Part shown: positions 52,207 through 58,424 of the stretch, piece by piece
Layout: each line of letters begins with the position of its first letter
Position numbering within the stretch: the first letter of the stretch is position 1
Source: JAVBNF01 sp031551725
Lineage (GTDB): Bacteria > Bacteroidota > Bacteroidia > Bacteroidales > P3
DNA length: 58,424 nt
Reading direction: 5' to 3'
NCBI GenBank assembly: GCA_031551725.1
Contig: JAVBNF010000047.1
Span: 1 to 58,424, forward strand
The notes under the pieces: generated by a model
The model's input: the letters and a program-made list of their open reading frames with translations, nothing else
Told to the model about the DNA's origin: nothing
Databases searched by the model: none
Position numbers and translations under genes: made by a program

Positions 52207-52226
52207 AAATTGACCACAAAGGACAC

Positions 52227-52264
52227 AAAGCGCACAAAGTATTTTATTTTGTGCGCTTTTTTAT
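52227..52264 (+). terminator. terminator of panB
   Basis: AAAGCGCACAAA (52227-52238) pairs perfectly over 12 bp with TTTGTGCGCTTT (52248-52259), then TTTT. Confidence 0.9.
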
Positions 52265-52294
52265 TTGTACATCCTTTTTTATTTCCTATCTTTG
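52264..52294 (+). promoter_or_regulatory. promoter of the macroglobulin gene
   Basis: TTTG (52264-52267) and TATCTTTG (52287-52294) are 19 nt apart. The leader before ATG 52314 is about 16 nt. Confidence 0.75.
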
Positions 52295-52313
52295 CTCATA
52301 AAATACTCGAACG

Positions 52314-55300
52314 ATGAATAAGATACGCTTTTTCGGACTGCTATGCATACTGACTATTAATAGTAATTATTTTATAAAAGCACAAAGTGCAGACATTTGG
52401 AAACGTTTAGAAACGCTTATTGATGTACGTCGTGTAGATGATGCGACGACGCTGCTCGATAGTATTGAAAAAGCGGCTATTGCACAAAAAGATACCGTTT
52501 TGCGTTTGAAAACCGTACTCGAACGCCAAAATGTATGGAATAGATACGAGGAAAATGCCATCCAAAAAACACTTGATTATTGGAAGTCGCAAGCCCCTTT
52601 GTTTACTTCTCCCGCCAAAGAAATCATCTATGCCAACATCGCTGTTGTATTACGTGAAGATTATCAAAAAAGTATTTATTATGCCGGTTTATCGCTTGCC
52701 AATCCGCTTATACTTCAACGAACAGACATTCGCAAATATCAATTACTTTTGAAGTTGGGCGAAAGATATTCTATTGATTACCAGCCCTCGCTTTATGATT
52801 TACTGGTTCGAAATGCGTTAACTGTTTTCAGTGTCAGAACAAATTACGGACATTCGCCGGAATTGTTCGAAATAGATGACCCTCAATATTTATCAGATGC
52901 AAAAGATTTTGTAAACTTAAAAATCACAAGTAAAGATTCGCTTTCGCAAAAATATAAAACATTGTTGATTTTTCAACAATTAATTGCTTTTCATCTAAAC
53001 GACAGCAATAAATCCGCTCTTATTTTAGCTGACTTGGATCGATTGAGTTTTGTTTATCAAAACTATATTTTTGAAGACAAAGCCCCTCTTTATGAGCGAG
53101 CGCTCAATTCTTTGTTCGAACAATATCAGAATGTCGGCGAGGCTTCTACGAATATCTACCGCGCCTTGGCTTCTTTTTGGAATATGCAAGGAAATCTCTA
53201 TGAGTTTAAGGTATCGGAAGCACATCGCTATGATAAAACAAAAGCACTGAAATATGCTCAAGCATGTCCAAAAATAAAAGATTCCGAAGGATCAAAAAAT
53301 TGCAATGAAATTGCAAAAGAAATCGAATCGCATTTTTACAGCATAGAAACAGAAGAGGTATACCCTCCTAAAAAAGCGTTGTTGGCAAAACTTCAATTTA
53401 AAAATGTACAGCATTTACAATACCGCATCTACTCATTAACACCTGAGCAACGGAATGAATATTTAAGCCGGCGTTTCCTCGATACACCGGAAACATTAAC
53501 TTTTATTTTGTCGCTTAAAAATTTCTCTTCACACGAATTGAAATTACCAGATATGGGCGATTATCAAATGCATAACACCGAATTTAAGTTAACCGAGAAT
53601 TTGTCCAACGGCTTTTATTTACTGCTTGCTTTTGCTGATAGTTTGGTTGATAAAAAATTTCAAGCAACACATTTTCAAGTTTCGAATTTAGGGTCTATGA
53701 GTTTTTTTAATAATGAATATTTGGAAGGTTTTGTATTTGACCGCAGCAGCGGAAAACGCTTGAAAAATGTGGCCATTGATGTAATTCAACAAAAATACGA
53801 TTACAAAACCCGATTGAATAAGAATGAAGTTTTAACCACTGTTCACAGTAATTCCGAAGGAGCCTTTTCTATCAAAGAGATTAAAAACAATTCAAATTAC
53901 ATCCTTTATTTGCGTTCTTCGAAAGATCAATTAATCGATCAACAAGCTCATTATGCGAACTCGCACCATGCACCTCCATTCAATAGCGTTTTATTATTTA
54001 CAGACCGCAGTATTTACCGTCCGGGCGACAAGGTTTATTTTAAAGGTATTTATTTTGAAGAAAACGCCGATACGCTTCGCACGATCAATTTCGGCAGCAC
54101 AGAAGCCGTTATTTTCGATATAAAAGGCGCTGTTGTTGCAAAAGTGGCTGTTGAAATGAACCATTTTGGTAGTTTTGCAGGCAGCTTTGTTCTTCCAAAA
54201 GACGCATCGGGAATGATGACACTGGCGGTGGGCGAGCAACGGTTTTCATTTAATGTGGACGCGTACAAACGCCCACAAATCGAAGTTTTATTGGATACGA
54301 TTCGCGATGCTTATAAAATCAACGATCTTATCCCGGTAAGCGGAAAAGTGATGAATTATGCAGGAAATCCGGCCGGAAATGTAAAAATCAAATACAGTAT
54401 AACGTACAGCATCGGTCCGCAACCCTTTCCCTATTTCTTGGGCAAGGCTTCATTTTTTTATACCCGAAACACTCCATCGGTGATTATTTGCGATAGCATT
54501 ACGGAAACCGACAGCAACGGCATTTTCCGCTTTAATTTCAAAGCAACTGCAGTAAAAAATATCAAGCAGCCACATCCTGTTCATACTTATTTCATCAATA
54601 TTCAAGCAATAGATGTCAATAATGAAACGCAAAGCAACAGTACGGCATTGTATATTGGAGAGCGCACGTTGACCGTAAATACGAATCTGGAGGATGATAT
54701 CAACATTCAGAACTTTTTGTTAAATGTTTCGTCGGTAAATTTCAACGGTCAGCATATTCCCAGCAAAGGCGAAATTCGTATTTTCAAAAAAGAGCCGAAA
54801 AGCACATACCACATTCAACGTTTGTGGAATACAGAAGACATTGATTTGAATTTAATTTCCGAAAAAGATTTCAAAAAAAATTTCCCTCTTTTCGAGTATT
54901 TACTTTCGCAAAATGAGCACTCGGATTCGACCATTATTTTGTTTAACACAAATGACACAACGATGCGGTTTCCAAACTTACCACAAGGGAAATACAAGGC
55001 TTTTGTGTATTTGGAAAACGAAACAGAGGCTTGCAGTGCCAGCGAATTCACTGTGTTTTCAACAGAAACAAAAGCGGCTTCATCCTCCTCGCCTTTATCT
55101 CTTATTGCTTTACAAAAGAAAGTTGCGGTTGGACAAAAAGCACAGTTTTTAATCAGCAGCAGCGCAGAAAATGCCGAAGTTTACTACGAATGTTGGAGTG
55201 GAGAAAAACGTTTGCAAACAGGAAAAATTAGATTATCAAACAGCCAACAAATGATCGAAGTTCCGGTAAAAAAAACGGATATCAATGGAATCAATTTAAT

Positions 55301-57971
55301 CGTTTATTTAGCTAAAGATCATCGGTTTTTCAACATTAGTTGGAATGTAGAAGTAGATTTACAAGACCAAATCAACATTGAACTAAATACATTTCGCGAT
55401 AAGATCCGTCCGGGCGAAAAAGAAGCATGGAAAATTCGCTTGACGGATAAAACCGGAAAGCCTGTCAATGCTGAACTTTTGGCATCTATGTACGATGCGT
55501 CTTTGGATGTTTTTTCAAAAGCAGATTGGAGCTTAAATTTATATCCCAAGAATTATTATTCGCCAAGATGGGAAAGTAATTTATATTCCACAACGCATGT
55601 TTCGTTCTATAACGCATATTATCAAGTAAATTCTTCACACAATTTAGATCGTTTGCAAGACATGTCTCGCCGCATTATGCGCTCGGGAGGTAGTTTTGCA
55701 GCAATGCCTAATATGTCAGACGGTGTGGCATTTTTTGCCAAAACCATCGAACATACAACTGCAGCCGTTGAAGGCACAGATGTTTATATACCGAAAACAC
55801 CTCAATTTCGTAGCAATTTCAACGAACTTGCGTTCTTCTATCCGCAACTTTTATCCGACAGCAACGGAATTGTAAACATCAATTTCACCGCGCCGGATGC
55901 ACTCACTCGCTGGAATTTCCGAGGGGTGGCGCATACACAAAATCTTGCGCATGGCGAATTCAGCGCAAGCGTTGTAACACAAAAAGAGTTGATGTTGCAA
56001 CCCAACCGTCCGCGTTTTGTAAGGGCCGGTGATACGATTTTATTTAGCTGCAAAATTTCAAATTTAACCGAAAATGATACAAAAGTAGATATTTCTCTTG
56101 AATTTGAAACCGATTTGCAAAAAGCGATTTTAAGCAATGCCCAAATTTCCCAGCTCCCGCTTAAAGCTAATGAAAGTGCAAATCTAACATGGTTAATTGC
56201 CGTTCCCGAAAATTTACTTTTGCCAATCAATTACAAAATTTTTGCTACTAACGGCAAACATACCGACGGCGAAGCGAACAGCATTCCGGTATTGCCAAAT
56301 GCCCTATTGGTGAACGATTCACGCGCCATCAATGTGGACGGAAATGAAACGAAAGAATATTCTTTGCAAACATCTTCAACGACCGAAAAAGATTCCAAAA
56401 TCACGTTAGACATTTGCAGCAATCCCGTTTGGTACGCCATTGAAGCCCTGCCCTATTTAAATGCGGATAAAGATGATAATTCTTTGCAAACATTCAATAA
56501 ATATTATGCAAATGCATTGTCGGCTTATTTGGCAAGCAACAACCCTGAAATCACAAGCGTTTTCAAGCAATGGAACCAATTGTTTGATGAAAATCAATTG
56601 TATTATGAAAAACAAAAAACACTCGAAAATATTTTTTCTTTCAAAACGCCCGATGGAGGTTTTTCATGGTGCAAAAACGGTCCTGCCAATCGCTATATCA
56701 CACAATATATCATTTTAAATTTCAACAATTTACACAAAAGAACAAACAATGAGCAAAATTATCATTTTGTTGAAGGAATTTATTATATGGATAGAGAAAT
56801 TTGTAATGATTACAAGCTCATCAATCCAGAGTTGAAGAGGGAGCAGATGTTCTTAAATCCGCTGCAAATTCAATACTTGCTCGCGCGTTCCATGTACATG
56901 CAAAGTTTCGAACTTGACAGTACTACGCAGATTGCATTTGATTTTTACACACAGCAAGCTCGTAAATACTGGCAAAAGCAAAATCTTTATTCACAAGCCA
57001 TGCTGATTTTATTTTTCGATGAAATACACGATAGCGCAATGGTACAAAATATTGTCAACGGTTTTAAGCAAACGGCCATCGACTCACCGGAATTGGGCGT
57101 TTATTGGCGCATGGACAGAGGTTATTATTGGTATCAATCGCCCATAGAAACGCAGGCTTTGATTATCCGCGCGTTTGAACGTGTGAATGAAGATAAGGTT
57201 TTTATTGATAAAATGAAAACCTATTTATTAACGCACAAACGCACAAACCGCTGGCCTTCGAACAAATCCACAGCCGAAGCGGCTTTTGCATTGCTTGATA
57301 AAAATCCGCGTATTAACGAATCTCAAAATCCGGTTGAAATTCAAATCGGGAAACAACTTATTGAAAGTGCAAAATTGCCTGCAAACGAAATAAGCAAAGG
57401 CTTTGGCAGTTTTTCGAAAACGTGGACAGCAAGTGAAATCACACCGGACATGTATAAGATTAATGTTGCTAATAAAGGTCAAGGCCGTATCTGGGGCGGA
57501 TTTTACCGCGAATATTATGAACGCGCCGACAAAGTGAAATCGAGCGAACAATTTGTGAAACTCCGCAAACGCATGTATGTGCAGCATATCACTCCTAAAG
57601 GGATTGCCTTGGATGAAATCAAAACCGGACAATCCATTAAGGTGAGCGATAAAGTTACTGTTCGCATTGAATTGGAAAGCGACCGCGATTTGGAATTTGT
57701 GACGATGAAAGATGCACGTGCGGCAGCGTTGGAGCCTACACAAACACTTTCGGCATATCAATGGGCAAAAGGCATTAATTATTACCAAATCACTCGCGAT
57801 ATTTCAACCGATTTTATGTTCGATCGTTTGCCGAAAGGCAAATTTGTGATCGAATATGAGCTGGTTGCTTCTCAAAAAGGTCATTTCTTAAACGGCATTT
57901 GCGAAATTCAATGCACGTATGCACCCGAGTTTTCGGCACATACGGAAGGGATAAAGATTACAGTGGAGTAA
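52314..57971 (+). CDS. alpha-2-macroglobulin family protein, thioester motif absent
   Basis: 1885 residues, exported (signal ends NYFIKAQS). A Bacteroidota type: the N-terminal 450 residues are a helical, repeat-like extension, then an MG2 domain (LLFTDRSIYRPGDKVYFKG), further MG domains, the A2M domain (LTRWNFRGVAHT at about 1200) and a helical thioester-fold region from 1370. The normal CxEQ thioester sequence after LPYL should read roughly YEC.EQ; here it reads NADKDDNSLQ, so no thioester can form. C-terminal helices with DGGFSWCKNG follow. Probably traps or inhibits proteases mechanically, or has a different role. Preceded by its own promoter and followed by a long gene-free tail. Confidence 0.85.
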   Translation: MNKIRFFGLLCILTINSNYFIKAQSADIWKRLETLIDVRRVDDATTLLDSIEKAAIAQKDTVLRLKTVLERQNVWNRYEENAIQKTLDYWKSQAPLFTSPAKEIIYANIAVVLREDYQKSIYYAGLSLANPLILQRTDIRKYQLLLKLGERYSIDYQPSLYDLLVRNALTVFSVRTNYGHSPELFEIDDPQYLSDAKDFVNLKITSKDSLSQKYKTLLIFQQLIAFHLNDSNKSALILADLDRLSFVYQNYIFEDKAPLYERALNSLFEQYQNVGEASTNIYRALASFWNMQGNLYEFKVSEAHRYDKTKALKYAQACPKIKDSEGSKNCNEIAKEIESHFYSIETEEVYPPKKALLAKLQFKNVQHLQYRIYSLTPEQRNEYLSRRFLDTPETLTFILSLKNFSSHELKLPDMGDYQMHNTEFKLTENLSNGFYLLLAFADSLVDKKFQATHFQVSNLGSMSFFNNEYLEGFVFDRSSGKRLKNVAIDVIQQKYDYKTRLNKNEVLTTVHSNSEGAFSIKEIKNNSNYILYLRSSKDQLIDQQAHYANSHHAPPFNSVLLFTDRSIYRPGDKVYFKGIYFEENADTLRTINFGSTEAVIFDIKGAVVAKVAVEMNHFGSFAGSFVLPKDASGMMTLAVGEQRFSFNVDAYKRPQIEVLLDTIRDAYKINDLIPVSGKVMNYAGNPAGNVKIKYSITYSIGPQPFPYFLGKASFFYTRNTPSVIICDSITETDSNGIFRFNFKATAVKNIKQPHPVHTYFINIQAIDVNNETQSNSTALYIGERTLTVNTNLEDDINIQNFLLNVSSVNFNGQHIPSKGEIRIFKKEPKSTYHIQRLWNTEDIDLNLISEKDFKKNFPLFEYLLSQNEHSDSTIILFNTNDTTMRFPNLPQGKYKAFVYLENETEACSASEFTVFSTETKAASSSSPLSLIALQKKVAVGQKAQFLISSSAENAEVYYECWSGEKRLQTGKIRLSNSQQMIEVPVKKTDINGINLIVYLAKDHRFFNISWNVEVDLQDQINIELNTFRDKIRPGEKEAWKIRLTDKTGKPVNAELLASMYDASLDVFSKADWSLNLYPKNYYSPRWESNLYSTTHVSFYNAYYQVNSSHNLDRLQDMSRRIMRSGGSFAAMPNMSDGVAFFAKTIEHTTAAVEGTDVYIPKTPQFRSNFNELAFFYPQLLSDSNGIVNINFTAPDALTRWNFRGVAHTQNLAHGEFSASVVTQKELMLQPNRPRFVRAGDTILFSCKISNLTENDTKVDISLEFETDLQKAILSNAQISQLPLKANESANLTWLIAVPENLLLPINYKIFATNGKHTDGEANSIPVLPNALLVNDSRAINVDGNETKEYSLQTSSTTEKDSKITLDICSNPVWYAIEALPYLNADKDDNSLQTFNKYYANALSAYLASNNPEITSVFKQWNQLFDENQLYYEKQKTLENIFSFKTPDGGFSWCKNGPANRYITQYIILNFNNLHKRTNNEQNYHFVEGIYYMDREICNDYKLINPELKREQMFLNPLQIQYLLARSMYMQSFELDSTTQIAFDFYTQQARKYWQKQNLYSQAMLILFFDEIHDSAMVQNIVNGFKQTAIDSPELGVYWRMDRGYYWYQSPIETQALIIRAFERVNEDKVFIDKMKTYLLTHKRTNRWPSNKSTAEAAFALLDKNPRINESQNPVEIQIGKQLIESAKLPANEISKGFGSFSKTWTASEITPDMYKINVANKGQGRIWGGFYREYYERADKVKSSEQFVKLRKRMYVQHITPKGIALDEIKTGQSIKVSDKVTVRIELESDRDLEFVTMKDARAAALEPTQTLSAYQWAKGINYYQITRDISTDFMFDRLPKGKFVIEYELVASQKGHFLNGICEIQCTYAPEFSAHTEGIKITVE

Positions 57972-58061
57972 TTATTCTATAGAGTAATGTTGTTTTGCAA
58001 AAGAGTTTTTTTTACTTAAATTGACAAAATAAATCGGAAATAATATTCATTTAGCATCTCC

Positions 58062-58091
58062 ATAAACAAAAAAAGCACCTAAAAGGTGCTT
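58062..58091 (-). terminator. terminator of tRNA-Ile
   Basis: On the minus strand, AAGCACCT pairs with AGGTGCTT around TTT (plus 58073-58091) and is followed by a T-run (complement of the A-run before 58073). Confidence 0.8.
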
Positions 58092-58171
58092 AAAATTTTC
58101 TTGCATTTCATTTTCAATTGTCCATTTTCCATTATTCGCTAGGCTCATGAGAGAGTTGTCAATTGAAGAAG

Positions 58172-58246
58172 TAGTCCCGTGCAGATTTGAACTGCAGACC
58201 CCTACATTATCAGTGTAGTGCTCTAACCAAACTGAGCTACGGGACT
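58172..58246 (-). tRNA. tRNA-Ile (GAT anticodon)
   Basis: 75-nt cloverleaf on the minus strand: acceptor AGTCCCG with CGGGACT, discriminator A, D-arm GCTC with GAGC, anticodon stem CTACA with TGTAG, loop CTGATAA (anticodon GAT), variable loop GGGTC, T-arm TGCAG with CTGCA. CCA not encoded. It is not in an rRNA operon here, whereas tRNA-Ile(GAT) commonly sits in one. Confidence 0.93.
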
Positions 58247-58250
58247 GTTT

Positions 58251-58394
58251 TAATTGTTAATTATTAATTGTTAATGGTTAATGAGTTGGACTTGGTTTCA
58301 AAAAAAAAGGAATTAAGAATAAGAATATCACTTTCTTCATTCATAATTCCTATGTTTTTTTTAATTAACCATTAATAATTAACAATTAATCATT
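58251..58394. repeat. AT-rich inverted repeat with inner hairpin
   Basis: The left arm (58251-58284), built from TTAATTGTTAAT-type units, and the complementary right arm (about 58361-58394) enclose a second hairpin, AGGAATTA (58308-58315) with TAATTCCT (58344-58351). It resembles the repeat at 2199-2312. Apart from this, tRNA-Ile and its terminator, I see nothing in 57972-58424. Confidence 0.6.
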
Positions 58395-58424
58395 ATTTGA
58401 AATATGTAAAACTCAGCAAAGCAA

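Overview
The window reads as a chromosomal segment of a member of the Bacteroidota, most like the Bacteroidales; I cannot name the species. Evidence: many starts are preceded by the Bacteroidota -7 element TAnnTTTG with TTTG or TTG 18-21 nt upstream; the base composition is moderately AT-rich; and the genes include lineage markers (Na+-NQR operon, GldB-like lipoprotein, type IX secretion plug protein, PorT-type barrels, FISUMP domains, DUF349 protein). No phage, insertion sequence, CRISPR array or rRNA gene is visible.

Layout. 1-8.1 kb is mostly core metabolism and maintenance: a candidate small RNA, lpdA, rfbC, a lytic transglycosylase, topA, pfkA and a porin. 8.2-20.4 kb is an accessory region: a leaderless regulator-like gene, a membrane Ser/Thr kinase, a secreted WG-repeat/caspase protein, an LPP20-like lipoprotein, a DUF4384-like protein, a TPR/coiled-coil membrane protein, a tandem-repeat lipoprotein, a TM2-like membrane protein, and on the other strand an unknown exported protein and a zinc metalloprotease fused to an NlpC/P60 peptidase. 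20.7-25 kb has a DUF349 protein, trmD, a truncated four-helix-bundle gene inside an inverted repeat, and a phosphohexomutase. 25-36 kb holds a FISUMP protein, an NAD synthetase with a degenerate glutaminase domain, two outer-membrane barrels, a GldB-like lipoprotein, purE, a zinc exporter, tRNA-Ser, a kinase-RapZ fusion and the T9SS plug protein. 36.2-42.5 kb is nqrABCDEF. 42.5-58 kb has a glycosyltransferase, a methyltransferase, a HAD phosphatase, a MoxR ATPase with three SurA-like chaperones, a candidate small RNA, an MscS channel, panB, a giant alpha-2-macroglobulin-like protein and tRNA-Ile.

The most striking new-looking signal is a pair of paralogous structured RNAs (10261-10469 and 24997-25207). 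Each begins 55 nt after the -7 element, folds into a rod of five helices whose pairs covary between the two copies, and ends in a U-run just before a gene for an exported protein. Two smaller candidate RNAs with their own promoter and terminator lie at 12-103 and 50316-50393. I could not compare any of these with Rfam.

Envelope biology dominates the accessory content: kinase and caspase cluster, cell-wall peptidase fusion, amino-sugar kinase fused to a glucosamine-6-phosphate sensor domain, periplasmic chaperones and macroglobulin.
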